Below are positions 8,083 to 17,334 of a stretch of DNA of 64,000 nucleotides, piece by piece. The stretch is from NCBI GenBank assembly GCA_035508275.1, contig DATJNI010000016.1:1-64000 (forward strand). The letters run 5' to 3'. Each line of letters begins with the position of its first letter. The first letter of the stretch is position 1. Source of the stretch: DATJNI01 sp035508275 (GTDB lineage: Bacteria > Patescibacteriota > Saccharimonadia > Saccharimonadales > UBA4665). The position numbers and the translations under genes were made by a program. A model generated the notes under the pieces. It was not told where the DNA came from and ran no database searches. It saw only the letters and a list, made by a program, of their open reading frames with translations.

Positions 8083-9687
8083 CTACCCAATTACCCTATA
8101 AAGCTCATCTAACGTAGTCAGCCCACTTAGAACTTTAAGCATGCCGTCTTGTTCTATGGTTAACATGCCGTCTTTTCTTGCTTCAGCTTCAAGGGTTTGG
8201 GCGGTAATTACTGAGTCGGGGTTTTCTAGCATCTTTCTAACGTTGTCTGTCATGGTCATTTGCTCTCTAATGGCTAGTTGTCCTTCATATCCGAACGGAT
8301 TGGCTTCGCTTTTGCCTGCCTGAAATATATGTAGATCATCAATATTAGGTCTTTGAACTCCCTCCGGTAAACTGTCGACGATACCTCTAATCTTATTCAT
8401 ATCCTGCTCTGTTGGGGTATATGGCTGTTTGGTGGCGTCGTCTAGCTTTCTAACTAAACGCTGGGCCATAATTAGCCTTATTGCCGAGATAAATAGCGGG
8501 TTTTGGCCAATAATGTCGGCAATTCTGGTCAGAGAGGCAGCAGCGGAGCTAGCGTGGAAGGTAGCCAGCACTAGATGGCCAGTTAGAGCAGCCTGTAGAG
8601 CAGTTTTAGCAGTATCCATGTCTCTAATCTCGCCAACCATAACAATGTCTGGATCTAGCCTTAGAACGGCCCGCAGTTTGTCGGCGAAGCTATTGTCGTT
8701 ACCGGCTTCACTAGACTTAACAGATATCTGGGTAATGCCTGGGAACTGGAATTCTACTGGGTCTTCAATGGTTATTATTTTTCGCTCTTCAGTGTTCAGC
8801 GAGTTTAGCATTGAATAAAGGGTGGTAGTTTTGCCTGATCCAGTTGGACCAACTACCATAACTAGACCTGATGGCTTAGCTATTATTTGATCTACAATCG
8901 GTCTCTCGGCGTCAGATAGTCCTAGCTTATCCAAGGTATACATATCTGCGTCCATGTTAAACAAGCGCATAACAACGTCCATACCATTAATTGTTGGCAC
9001 GGTTTCTAGGCGCACATTGACGTCAACTTCGTGGCCGTCTGCCATTTTTACTTTCTGGGCAATGTGACCCTGCTGGGCTTCATCGCTGCTGGTCGAAACG
9101 TTGCCAGCTGAGGCAATAGCGCCGATCAGGACTCGGTATTTGTCTGGCTCTATTTCGGCTACCGGGTGAAGGACGCCGTCTATCCTTAGCCTGATCCGGG
9201 CGTGGTTAACTTGAGTTTCTATGTGTATATCAGAGGCATTTAGTCTGTGGGCCTGGGAGACTAGGTAGGCTAGCATGTCGTCAGCATTGACTTGCTTTAG
9301 GATGTTAGAGATGGAGGAAATTTCTTGCTGAGAAGCCTGCTTAATGTCTATATCCTCGTAGACAACCTTCTTTGGTGGATCATAAAGGCGCATATATTCT
9401 CTAAAGCCGGCGTCGGAGATAATTGAGAACTTAGTAACGTAGTCGGCAAACTTCTGGGTTAGTTGAGACATAATTTGCTGGGAGGTGGTGGTAGTTATAC
9501 CAAAGAGTAGGTTACGATCGGCAACGCTAAGTGGAACTACTTTTAACTGGTACATTTCAGGGATTGACAGTATTTCCTTATATAGCTGCTTGTTCGGAAT
9601 TTGCGAAGTATCTGTATAGCTCATACTTAGCACCTCTGCGCGGTGCCGAGTAGCCTGTTCTTCGTCTAGTCTGGCGTCCTGGCTCAT
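8083..9687 (-). CDS. pilB: Type IV pilus/type II secretion assembly ATPase (PilB/GspE family)
   Basis: This cytoplasmic hexameric ATPase powers pilus extension or pseudopilus assembly. The 534-residue product has an N-terminal GspE-like domain (to about 115) and a second N-domain with the family Arg/His-rich segment ASDIHIET. The RecA-like core has Walker A GPTGSGKT near residue 280, Asp box, Walker B DPDIVMVGEIRD and the His box GHLVLATFH. The four-cysteine zinc motif common in PilB is not seen. No other pilus genes are in the window. Type IV pili are common in Saccharibacteria and are thought to help contact with hosts. PilB versus GspE cannot be separated on sequence alone. Confidence 0.9.
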   Translation of the reverse strand: MSQDARLDEEQATRHRAEVLSMSYTDTSQIPNKQLYKEILSIPEMYQLKVVPLSVADRNLLFGITTTTSQQIMSQLTQKFADYVTKFSIISDAGFREYMRLYDPPKKVVYEDIDIKQASQQEISSISNILKQVNADDMLAYLVSQAHRLNASDIHIETQVNHARIRLRIDGVLHPVAEIEPDKYRVLIGAIASAGNVSTSSDEAQQGHIAQKVKMADGHEVDVNVRLETVPTINGMDVVMRLFNMDADMYTLDKLGLSDAERPIVDQIIAKPSGLVMVVGPTGSGKTTTLYSMLNSLNTEERKIITIEDPVEFQFPGITQISVKSSEAGNDNSFADKLRAVLRLDPDIVMVGEIRDMDTAKTALQAALTGHLVLATFHASSAAASLTRIADIIGQNPLFISAIRLIMAQRLVRKLDDATKQPYTPTEQDMNKIRGIVDSLPEGVQRPNIDDLHIFQAGKSEANPFGYEGQLAIREQMTMTDNVRKMLENPDSVITAQTLEAEARKDGMLTIEQDGMLKVLSGLTTLDELYRVIG

Positions 9688-9737
9688 ATACCTATGTAGT
9701 ATAAAGCATAAGCTGCTTCCTGAGATATACTAGGGCG

Positions 9738-10235
9738 GTGAAGGAAATTATTGTTGTTCTACATAACGTTAGGAGTGCACATAACGTTGGTTCAATTTTA
9801 AGAACCAGTGAGGGGCTTGGTGTTAAGCAGGTATATCTAAGTGGTTTTACGCCCTACCCTAAGCAAGCTAGGGACAGCCGACTGCCTCATGAGATTAAAA
9901 AGACAAATTCGGCTATTTCAAAGACTGCTCTTGGAGCAGAGAAACTGCTGCCCATTTCTCACCACGAAGATATTTTTAAGCTGATGTTTGAGCTAAGAAG
10001 TGCTGGATACGAGCTAATTGCGCTTGAGCAGTCACCTGATTCAACTACGCTAACTAGCGCCGAGATATCTAATAAGGTAGCTCTTATTGCTGGACGAGAA
10101 GTTGAGGGGGTTGAGAAGGAAGTACTGGAGGCTGTCGATATGGTTTTAGAGATTCCAATGCTCGGAGCAAAAGAAAGCTATAACGTCAGCGTGGCTGTCG
10201 CTATGGCGCTTTACCAGATAAGGTTTATGGTATAA
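9738..10235 (+). CDS. SpoU/TrmH-family RNA 2'-O-methyltransferase
   Basis: SPOUT enzymes use S-adenosylmethionine to methylate ribose in tRNA or rRNA. The 165-residue protein carries motif 1 NVGSILRTSEGLG, motif 2 ALIAGREVEGVEKEVL and motif 3 IPMLGAKESYNVSVA with the conserved Asn and Ser. Its short length, with no extra RNA-binding domain, resembles TrmL-type enzymes, but the target cannot be deduced. It starts with GTG; a TATACT hexamer (9726-9731) ends 6 nt upstream, suggesting a leaderless transcript. Confidence 0.88.
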   Translation: MKEIIVVLHNVRSAHNVGSILRTSEGLGVKQVYLSGFTPYPKQARDSRLPHEIKKTNSAISKTALGAEKLLPISHHEDIFKLMFELRSAGYELIALEQSPDSTTLTSAEISNKVALIAGREVEGVEKEVLEAVDMVLEIPMLGAKESYNVSVAVAMALYQIRFMV

Positions 10236-10263
10236 TTCAAGGTGAAATAACCTAAAAAAACAA

Positions 10264-11133
10264 ATGTCACTAACAGCTCAAAGAAAACCTAAATCTTACC
10301 AATTAAAAAAGCATGCCGGGCATCATCGCCACTCCCGAGTTTATCTAAAAACCTATTGGCCCTACATCCCCATTGTCTTAATACTGACTGCTGGCATTGG
10401 ACTTAATTCCCTGTATCAAAGCTCAAGGAGTTCAACTAGTCTTAGTTCGTTTAGTAGTGCGTCTCTACTGAGCGTCACAAATGCTAAGCGCTCTTCTAGC
10501 GGAGTTAGCCCTTTAAGTATTAGTTCTGAGCTAAGCAGTGCTGCTCAGGTTAAAGCTAATGACTTAGTTAATGAGAACTATTTATCTCATACTTCACCTG
10601 TTGGTGTGACACCTTGGAACTTGGTGCAAGCAACTGGATACAATTACCAGCGAGCTGGCGAGAACCTAGCTTCAGGCTTTACCAGCTCCGCTACTGTTGT
10701 TCAGGCCTGGATGGCCTCTGGTGCCCATAAAGCTAATTTGCTTAGCCCTAGCTATAGCAACGTTGGCTTTGGTGTGGCTAAGAGCTCTAATTACCTTGGC
10801 AAGGGGCCAGCCGTGGTAGTAGTTGCAGAGTATGCTCAGCCTAAAGTAACGCCGGTGTCTGTTCCGACTAACAACTTCTATGCTCCACCTCTTGCTTCGG
10901 TTTCTAGGTTGCAGTTAGCTAACTCTACGCTCATTGAGCTTAGCGTGCTGTTTATTACTATCCTATCCGGAGCAGCAGTGTTTATGCTACTAGCTCATAG
11001 GTTTAAGAATCTACCCAAATACGCTAGATCAGGAGAGTTATTCGTTCTCCACCACGCCTCTCTAGACATTATTGTCGTAGCCCTTCTAACATTTGGACTA
11101 GTTATGACTAGGAGCGCCGGAATAATTAGCTAG
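10264..11133 (+). CDS. Membrane-anchored CAP (SCP/PR1-like) domain protein
   Basis: The 289-residue protein has a basic N-terminus, a membrane segment near 34-50, a Ser-rich linker and a CAP domain at about 85-205. The CAP signature is clear in SSELSSAAQVKANDLV, YLSHTSPVG, RAGENLA and AWMASGAHKANLL. Two further membrane helices follow near 223-246 and 263-284. The CAP domain should face outside the cell. Bacterial CAP proteins are often cell-envelope proteins of poorly known role. A TATAAT (10231-10236) overlaps the end of the preceding methylase gene. It ends 1 bp from the convergent dnaE stop. Confidence 0.85.
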   Translation: MSLTAQRKPKSYQLKKHAGHHRHSRVYLKTYWPYIPIVLILTAGIGLNSLYQSSRSSTSLSSFSSASLLSVTNAKRSSSGVSPLSISSELSSAAQVKANDLVNENYLSHTSPVGVTPWNLVQATGYNYQRAGENLASGFTSSATVVQAWMASGAHKANLLSPSYSNVGFGVAKSSNYLGKGPAVVVVAEYAQPKVTPVSVPTNNFYAPPLASVSRLQLANSTLIELSVLFITILSGAAVFMLLAHRFKNLPKYARSGELFVLHHASLDIIVVALLTFGLVMTRSAGIIS

Positions 11134-11134
11134 G

Positions 11135-14100
11135 TTATCTAACTACTAGATTGTCCTTGCCGACCAGCTCTTCTAACTTTTTTAGACTCGATTCGTCTTT
11201 GTTGATGCCATTTGGTAATTTTATTGCTTGCTTACCTTCATCTTCGCCTAGAACCAAGACTACTGGTGTTTGGCCTTTATCGCTGTCGATAGCCGACTTA
11301 AGGGAAAGCAGCATTTGCTCATCTCCCGTACCTTTGAGTCGAATATATACCTTCTCATCGCGAGCTATCTCAGGAGCAGGAGGTTTACGCGTACTTGGTA
11401 TGGAAGGCTGAGTGGTAGTTTTTGGTAGCTTATATGTTTCACCGCTAACTCGGTAGCTCTTGAGTGTTTCAGAGCTTAGTAGTTTTGCTTGCTCAACATT
11501 TATTTTAGCTTCGTCGGTCAGCGTGCCGTTTTTATCTCGGGCGTTTATTCGTCCCCTAATAAGAACTATGGCGTCGCGTTGCCAGGTTGGGTCGGCTGAA
11601 TCATATAACTTTGGGAATAGTACTATTTCTGTCTCTCCGCTTAGGTCTTCAAGTTTAATGAAGGCCATTTTTTGGCCATTGCGAGTTACTATTTCGCGTT
11701 TGTCGATAATTAAGCCGCCAACGTTTACTAGTTGGTTGTCGTAGCTTTTGGATACTAGCTTAAGTGGCATAGTGTTTTCGTTTAGATAAGTGCTGTACTC
11801 CTCTAGTGGATGCTTGGATAGATACAGCCCTAGTAGTTCCCTTTCCCACTTCAGTTGCTCTTCTTGACTAAGTTGCTCGGGGGCTTCTTTAAGCTCCAGC
11901 CTATTTTGTTCAATGTCTTTAGGGCTATCTCCAAATATGTCGGTTTGTCCGGAGTCTATTTGCTTCTTTAACCGCGAGGAGTAGGCCAGTATGGCGTCGA
12001 GGTTGTATAGCAAGGTCGAGCGGTCAGAGAATCTATCGAAGGCGCCGGCTTTAATTAGACTCTCCATGGTTTTACGGTTAGTTACCTTAACTGAGACTCG
12101 CTTTAGGAAGTCTTCCATTGAAGTAAAGTGTCCTGATTCCCTAGCCTCAAGTATCTCTTCGACCACACCGGTGCCTACGTTTTTAATAGCGGCCATACCG
12201 AAACGTATTTGATCAGTTTTTGGTACCACGCCAAAGCCGACAAAGGATTCGTTGATGTCTGGCTGTAGCACCTCAATGCCCATGTGCCTACATTCGCTAA
12301 TTTCTATAGCTAGACGATCAATGTCATCAAGGTCGCTGGATAGTAGGGCGGCCATGAAAGCTGACGGGTAGTGGGCCTTTAGATATGCCGTCTGGTAGGC
12401 GATGGTTGCGTAACAGGCAGAGTGGGACTTATTGAAGCAGTAGTCGGCGAAGGATTCTAGTTGGGCCCAGAACTTCTCGGCAAAGCTTTTGCTGACCTTG
12501 GAGTGGGTAATCATGCCGTTGATGAAGTCGGCGCTCATTTTTTTCATGGTGTCACGCTGCTTTTTGCCCATAGCTTTTCTAAGCGTGTCAGCCTGTCCTC
12601 CAGTAAAACCACACATGTCCTTAGCAATTTGCATGAACTGTTCTTGGTAGATTAAGACGCCGTAAGTGTTTTCTAGGGCCGCCTTTAGTCCAGGGTATTC
12701 ATAAACTATCTCCTTGCGTCCCAGTTTGTGGTCGAGAAAGCTTTCTATAAACTGCATGGGCCCAGGACGGTAAAGGGCGTTCATGGCAATAAGATCATCG
12801 AATTCGGTTGGGTTAAGCTCTTTTAGGTAGCGTTTCATGCCACTACTTTCAAACTGGAATACTCCGGTTGTATCACCTCTTTGGAAGAGTTCATAGGTGG
12901 GCTTATCATCTAGTGGGACGGCGTTTATGTCTATGTCTTTATGATAAACAGCTTTAATTATTTTAAGAGCGTTATTAATAATGGTTAGGTTGGATAGGCC
13001 TAGAAAGTCCATCTTAAGTAATCCTAGTTCCTCGATTGGGCCCATAGAGTATTGTGTGGCTATGACGCCCTTCTGGGCCAGTTCTAGCGGCGTGTAGTAA
13101 ACAATGTCTTCGGGAGCAATAACTACTCCGGCAGCGTGGACACCGTGTGAGCGAATGGTGCCTTCTAGTTGAAGAGCTAGATCAAAGATAGTTCTCGATG
13201 TTTCGTTAGTAGCGTATTCGTTTTTTAAATCTCGGTCTTCTTTTAGTGAAACTTTAAGAGGGATATGTCGGCCTTGGAATGGAGGCGGGATCATTTTAGC
13301 TAGCCGATCGGATTCGGCGTAAGGGATTTGCAAAACGCGGGCAGTATCTCTTACTGCGTTTCTGGCTGCCATTCGGCCAAAAGTAACGATGTTAGCTACC
13401 CTATCTTTGCCATACTTATCGATACAGTACTGAATGACTTCTTCTCTCCTGCTATCCTGGATATCTATATCAATATCTGGCATTGAGATACGGTCTGGGT
13501 TTAGGAACCTCTCAAACAGGAGATCGTATTCTAACGGGTCCAGCTCAGTTATTCTAAGCCCGTAGGAGATAATAGAGCCGGCAGCGCTTCCCCTGCCTGG
13601 GCCGAAGACAATACCTTTGTTTTTACCCCAGTTAATAAAGTCAGATATTATTAGAAAGTAACCATTAAAGCCCATGTCGTTTATGACGCCGAGCTCATAG
13701 TCGGCTCTTTTTAGTATGTCCTTAGATAGAGTCTTCTTAGCTTCAGCGAGAGACAGCTTGGCGGCCTCTTTTTCGCTCTTTTTGCCATAACGGTGTGCTA
13801 GCCCTCGGTAAACTAATTTTTCCAGGTAACTTTGCTCGCTCTCGCCTTTAGGAACTGGAAATTTAGGGATTAGAATTTTACCAAGTTCAATGTCGACCTT
13901 ACACAGCTCAGCGATCTTTTTGGTGTTAGTAATAGCCTCAGGATGGCTTTTGCCCCAGCGAGCAATAATGTCTTTTGGGTCGGTAACGTAAAGTTCAAAG
14001 TCTTTGAGCGTCATGCGGTCCTCATCCGTTACGTAAGATCCGGTTTGGACACAAAGTAGTACCTCGTGGGCTTCTTGGTCGTTTTTCTCTAGGTAGTGAG

Positions 14101-14764
14101 CGTCACAGGTAACAACCATGGGGATATCTAGCTCCTTGCTGAGCTTCATAAGTCCTTCGTTAATTGTTTGTTGTTCGTCCCACATGGAGGTGTGCTTAGG
14201 GTGACCGTGATCTTGCAGCTCTAAATAGTAACGGTCTTTAAAGACGCTCTTGTACCATTTAGTGGTTTCTTTAGCTAGGTCATATTGGCCTTGGCTAAGG
14301 GCCTCTCCGATCTCACTGCTGGCGCAACCACTAAGACAGATTATTCCTTGGTTGTGTTTTGAGAGAATGTCTCGGTCAATTCGGGGTTTATAGTAGTAGC
14401 CTTCTAGGTTAGCGATAGTCGATAGGGCCATTAAGTTCTGATAGCCCTCGTTATTCATAGCCAGCAGAATTAGGTGGAAGTTTAGTTTGTCCTTGCCTGG
14501 TTCTTTATCTGTTAGCTTGCGGGCTGCAACGTAGGTTTCTATGCCAATAATTGGGTTAATGCCTTTGGCTTTGGCTTGCTTATAAAAGTCGATAGCGCCA
14601 CTTAGAGTGCCGTGATCGGTTATAGCAACAGCTTCCATGCCCATTTCGTCTACTTTATTAACTAGGTCAGATACTTTCGTCAGTCCATCTAGTAGACTGT
14701 AGGTGGTATGGGTGTGAAGGTGTACGTAGTCTTTGGCACTTAGAGTGCTATCTTTTTTTGCCAA
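11135..14764 (-). CDS. dnaE: DNA polymerase III alpha subunit (replicative)
   Basis: This is the C-family replicative polymerase. The 1209-residue product begins with a PHP domain (VHLHTHTTYSLLDG), then has the polymerase core with catalytic aspartates in PDIDIDIQD near residue 428 and the FNKSHSACYA segment of the fingers. Helix-hairpin-helix and OB-fold regions follow (VNVGGLIIDKREIVT near 1000). No DnaQ-like exonuclease is inserted, so it is DnaE rather than PolC. The start is a TTG at 14764, supported by an AAAGGGG Shine-Dalgarno 6 nt upstream; no in-frame ATG fits the PHP domain better. A TATAAT lies upstream near 14810. Confidence 0.96.
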   Translation of the reverse strand: MAKKDSTLSAKDYVHLHTHTTYSLLDGLTKVSDLVNKVDEMGMEAVAITDHGTLSGAIDFYKQAKAKGINPIIGIETYVAARKLTDKEPGKDKLNFHLILLAMNNEGYQNLMALSTIANLEGYYYKPRIDRDILSKHNQGIICLSGCASSEIGEALSQGQYDLAKETTKWYKSVFKDRYYLELQDHGHPKHTSMWDEQQTINEGLMKLSKELDIPMVVTCDAHYLEKNDQEAHEVLLCVQTGSYVTDEDRMTLKDFELYVTDPKDIIARWGKSHPEAITNTKKIAELCKVDIELGKILIPKFPVPKGESEQSYLEKLVYRGLAHRYGKKSEKEAAKLSLAEAKKTLSKDILKRADYELGVINDMGFNGYFLIISDFINWGKNKGIVFGPGRGSAAGSIISYGLRITELDPLEYDLLFERFLNPDRISMPDIDIDIQDSRREEVIQYCIDKYGKDRVANIVTFGRMAARNAVRDTARVLQIPYAESDRLAKMIPPPFQGRHIPLKVSLKEDRDLKNEYATNETSRTIFDLALQLEGTIRSHGVHAAGVVIAPEDIVYYTPLELAQKGVIATQYSMGPIEELGLLKMDFLGLSNLTIINNALKIIKAVYHKDIDINAVPLDDKPTYELFQRGDTTGVFQFESSGMKRYLKELNPTEFDDLIAMNALYRPGPMQFIESFLDHKLGRKEIVYEYPGLKAALENTYGVLIYQEQFMQIAKDMCGFTGGQADTLRKAMGKKQRDTMKKMSADFINGMITHSKVSKSFAEKFWAQLESFADYCFNKSHSACYATIAYQTAYLKAHYPSAFMAALLSSDLDDIDRLAIEISECRHMGIEVLQPDINESFVGFGVVPKTDQIRFGMAAIKNVGTGVVEEILEARESGHFTSMEDFLKRVSVKVTNRKTMESLIKAGAFDRFSDRSTLLYNLDAILAYSSRLKKQIDSGQTDIFGDSPKDIEQNRLELKEAPEQLSQEEQLKWERELLGLYLSKHPLEEYSTYLNENTMPLKLVSKSYDNQLVNVGGLIIDKREIVTRNGQKMAFIKLEDLSGETEIVLFPKLYDSADPTWQRDAIVLIRGRINARDKNGTLTDEAKINVEQAKLLSSETLKSYRVSGETYKLPKTTTQPSIPSTRKPPAPEIARDEKVYIRLKGTGDEQMLLSLKSAIDSDKGQTPVVLVLGEDEGKQAIKLPNGINKDESSLKKLEELVGKDNLVVR

Positions 14765-14842
14765 TTTTACCCCTTTAATTTACTGCCCGTTTAGGTGTAT
14801 ATTATACCAGACCAAAAGAAAGGTATCTAGGAGATAGCGCTA

Positions 14843-14871
14843 TTGCTTAATTATTAGTTTTGTGCTATTGT
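14843..14871 (+). promoter_or_regulatory. Promoter of the unknown gene at 14882
   Basis: TTGCTT (14843-14848), 17 bp, TATTGT (14866-14871). The ATG follows after 10 nt, leaving a leader of about 4 nt and no room for a Shine-Dalgarno. Confidence 0.6.
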
Positions 14872-14881
14872 ATATGTTCAT

Positions 14882-15736
14882 ATGAGTGGATACGTTCCGG
14901 TATTAGAACTTGCGAGTCGGGTAGATTTTCATGACTTTGCTGATGGAAAGAATCTTGCCCAAGCAGTGGATTGGCAAGTTAGTTTGCCAGAATCCGTTGA
15001 GGGAGATATTGAACTTGAAACTTCACTAGTGCGTGACGTGCTTTGGCTCGCTGGAGCTAGCGGCTGCAGAATAGTCTCGTATAACGGGCCTGAGGATGCT
15101 GCTAAAAACTTGCCTTCTCAAGACGATCCACACCTTGAGACGAAGGTGCATTACATGGAAACAGACGAGCACAAAGATAAACCCTTTGGAGTTACTCTAA
15201 AAAGGCCTCTGGGACCAGTTACCTCCACGGCAGGAACAGCAGTTTTTGACATACTGCTAAATAAGCCGGTTCTGGCTAGCAACGTAGCTGAGCAAGTTCG
15301 CTTTGGTGAGAGCGAAACCGATGCCTGGGCAAACGAGTTAAGCGTTGTACTTCGTGCCGCCTTAAGGCGTTGCTCAAAAATGCAACTTCTTGGACGCGCC
15401 TCGACTTCTGAAAAGCTTATTAGCCAGTACACCGTGCCTTATCTAATCGGTGCCGAAGCGATAGCCCATAGCACAACCGGGCTAATTGCCGGTTTAGGAG
15501 TCTTTAGCTTGAAGCATCTTCAATCGTATTGGAGAGACCGCAGGGTAGACAGAGAAGCACATGCGCATATGCGCTGTAGGGAGTCGCTTTTTCCTGGGTG
15601 GCAGATAGATAGATACCTAGCAGCTGTCTTTTTTACCAGCAACTTTGTCAGTAGCCAATTAGTCTGCACAAAAGAGGCTGTTGAAGCTGGGCAGCCTGCG
15701 GCTAGACGAACTTCTACTTCTTTAAATAATCCTTAA
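14882..15736 (+). CDS. Protein of unknown function
   Basis: The 284-residue protein is not recognised. It is soluble, mildly acidic, has no signal peptide and only a weakly hydrophobic stretch near 195-215 (AIAHSTTGLIAGLGVF). The well-placed leaderless promoter supports it as a real gene. Its last 23 bp overlap the convergent gene at 15714. Confidence 0.6.
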   Translation: MSGYVPVLELASRVDFHDFADGKNLAQAVDWQVSLPESVEGDIELETSLVRDVLWLAGASGCRIVSYNGPEDAAKNLPSQDDPHLETKVHYMETDEHKDKPFGVTLKRPLGPVTSTAGTAVFDILLNKPVLASNVAEQVRFGESETDAWANELSVVLRAALRRCSKMQLLGRASTSEKLISQYTVPYLIGAEAIAHSTTGLIAGLGVFSLKHLQSYWRDRRVDREAHAHMRCRESLFPGWQIDRYLAAVFFTSNFVSSQLVCTKEAVEAGQPAARRTSTSLNNP

Positions 15737-16133
15737 GGTGGTCTATTGCTGAGCTGGCGTTCTTGACTGCCTTGTCTAGGTCGTGGTCTTCAGCGTCGCC
15801 TTCATGAATCGCGGTTATGACTTCTTTTATCTTTTCTTTTGTGTCCAGCGCCTTGTCCGTAAGTTTGCTAGCTTCACGTTGAGCTTTAGTACCGGCTTTG
15901 CCGCCAGCCTTCTTAGCTTCCGCTATTAGAACATTCAGCTCTTTTTGCAATTGCTTTAGTTCTTTTTCGCTTTTAATGCGTTCCTTTTTAGCGGTCTTCT
16001 TCAAATCTTTTCTAGTTTTATCTCCGCTTTTTGGGGCAGTCATGACTCCTGCTAGATAGCCGGCTGCAGCTGCTACACCGCTGGCAATGGCGTAGCGCTT
16101 AAAGTTTTCACTGGGTCGGTGTTCGTCGCTCAC
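15714..16133 (-). CDS. YtxH-like membrane-anchored coiled-coil protein
   Basis: The 139-residue protein has one short N-terminal membrane segment (about 12-32, small residues A, G, V) followed by SGDKTRKDLKKTAKK and a long Lys/Glu/Ala-rich coiled coil. This is the arrangement of the YtxH/gas-vesicle-like family, envelope- or stress-related proteins of unclear role. The start overlaps the previous gene by 4 bp (16130-16133), so the pair is likely co-translated. Confidence 0.7.
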   Translation of the reverse strand: MSDEHRPSENFKRYAIASGVAAAAGYLAGVMTAPKSGDKTRKDLKKTAKKERIKSEKELKQLQKELNVLIAEAKKAGGKAGTKAQREASKLTDKALDTKEKIKEVITAIHEGDAEDHDLDKAVKNASSAIDHLKDYLKK

Positions 16134-16387
16134 TTATCCTTCTTATTCTTACTGGCCATATTCATGATGTTATATAAAACTTTAAAGAAAGAGATTTTGC
16201 CAGTATTGTCCTTTATTACCTCGCTAACGCTCTCGGCGTTATCTACCACGTGTTCGGCTTTATCTACTACACGCTTAACAGATGAAGTTATTTTAATTAG
16301 AAGCACCGTTAGAATGATGCACATTATGAAATAAAGGCTAAGAAGACAGGTTAGGATTATTAGTAGAGTCTGGTCGGTGCTGGTCAT
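16130..16387 (-). CDS. Small single-pass membrane protein
   Basis: The 85-residue protein has a strong membrane helix at about 8-32 and an amphipathic region after it (VKRVVDKAEHVVDNAESVSEVI), resembling short DUF948-type proteins that often accompany YtxH-like partners. It overlaps the downstream YtxH-like gene by 4 bp. Function unknown. Confidence 0.65.
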   Translation of the reverse strand: MTSTDQTLLIILTCLLSLYFIMCIILTVLLIKITSSVKRVVDKAEHVVDNAESVSEVIKDNTGKISFFKVLYNIMNMASKNKKDK

Positions 16388-16411
16388 AATATTTTTATTA
16401 TATAACTTATT

Positions 16412-17311
16412 TCAAGTTTTGTTCAATTTTTTGCTTAAGTATTCTTTCAGTGGCGGTCCGATGTCGTCGCGCATAAGAGCAAAGTTAAAGACAGTTTTTA
16501 AGTATTCTAATGGGTTGCCGGTGTCATAAAAAACTGCGTCTTTGAACTCTCTAGCATAAATGGGATGCCCATCTTCTATCATTTGCTGCATAGCGTCTTG
16601 TAGCCGGAATTCGTTGGTTTTGTCGTAGCTGGATAGTTGTTTATGCAGATAGTCTAGGATTATTGGTTCAAAGGCGTAGCCGCTAAGTGAGGCTACGGAG
16701 CTGGGTGAAGCTTCCCGACTGCCAGGTTTTTCGACTATTTTATCTAGTTTAATAAGGCCGTCCTCAATTGTTTCACCGCTAACATAGCCGTAGCGGGTAT
16801 AGTCCTCGTCAAAGTCTCGCTTAAGGCAGGATATGACCGAAGCACCACGGTCACAATAGTCGTCAATAATTTGCTTGAAGCGGCTAGGTTCAGCTTGGAG
16901 AAAGTCGTCCGCATAGGTGTATAGGAAGGGTTCGTCGCCAATTAAGTGGGCAGCATCAAGTAGCGGCGCGCCGGTGCCGTATGGGCTTTTTTGTCGAATG
17001 TAGGCAAAGTTAGCTAGATCAGAGATTTTAGAGATTTTCTTTAGTAGATCGTTTTTACCATTTTCTTCTAAGTTAGCGATTAGGTCACCGCTGACTTTGT
17101 CGAAGTGATCTTCAACGCTTCTTTTATGGTAGCCGGTAACAATTACTATGTCGGTAACGCCTGCACCGGTTAGTTCTTCAACTATGTACTGGATGATTGG
17201 CTTGTCGACAAGAGGCAGCATTTCTTTGGGCATAGCCTTGGTTTGGGGCAAAAACCTAGTGCCAAAGCCGGCTGCTGCTATGACGGCTTTGGTAATTTTC
17301 TTCTTTTGCAT
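16412..17311 (-). CDS. galU: UTP-glucose-1-phosphate uridylyltransferase
   Basis: GalU makes UDP-glucose from UTP and glucose-1-phosphate for cell-surface polysaccharide. The 299-residue protein shows the nucleotidyltransferase signature AAGFGTRFLPQTKAMPKEMLP at the N-terminus, the YADDFL metal-binding segment, IVEKPGSREASPS and a C-terminal EFRLQDAMQ region typical of GalU. Length is normal. It lies between the gat operon and the small membrane-protein pair. Confidence 0.94.
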   Translation of the reverse strand: MQKKKITKAVIAAAGFGTRFLPQTKAMPKEMLPLVDKPIIQYIVEELTGAGVTDIVIVTGYHKRSVEDHFDKVSGDLIANLEENGKNDLLKKISKISDLANFAYIRQKSPYGTGAPLLDAAHLIGDEPFLYTYADDFLQAEPSRFKQIIDDYCDRGASVISCLKRDFDEDYTRYGYVSGETIEDGLIKLDKIVEKPGSREASPSSVASLSGYAFEPIILDYLHKQLSSYDKTNEFRLQDAMQQMIEDGHPIYAREFKDAVFYDTGNPLEYLKTVFNFALMRDDIGPPLKEYLSKKLNKT

Positions 17312-17334
17312 CAGTAAGATTTTATCACGACTAA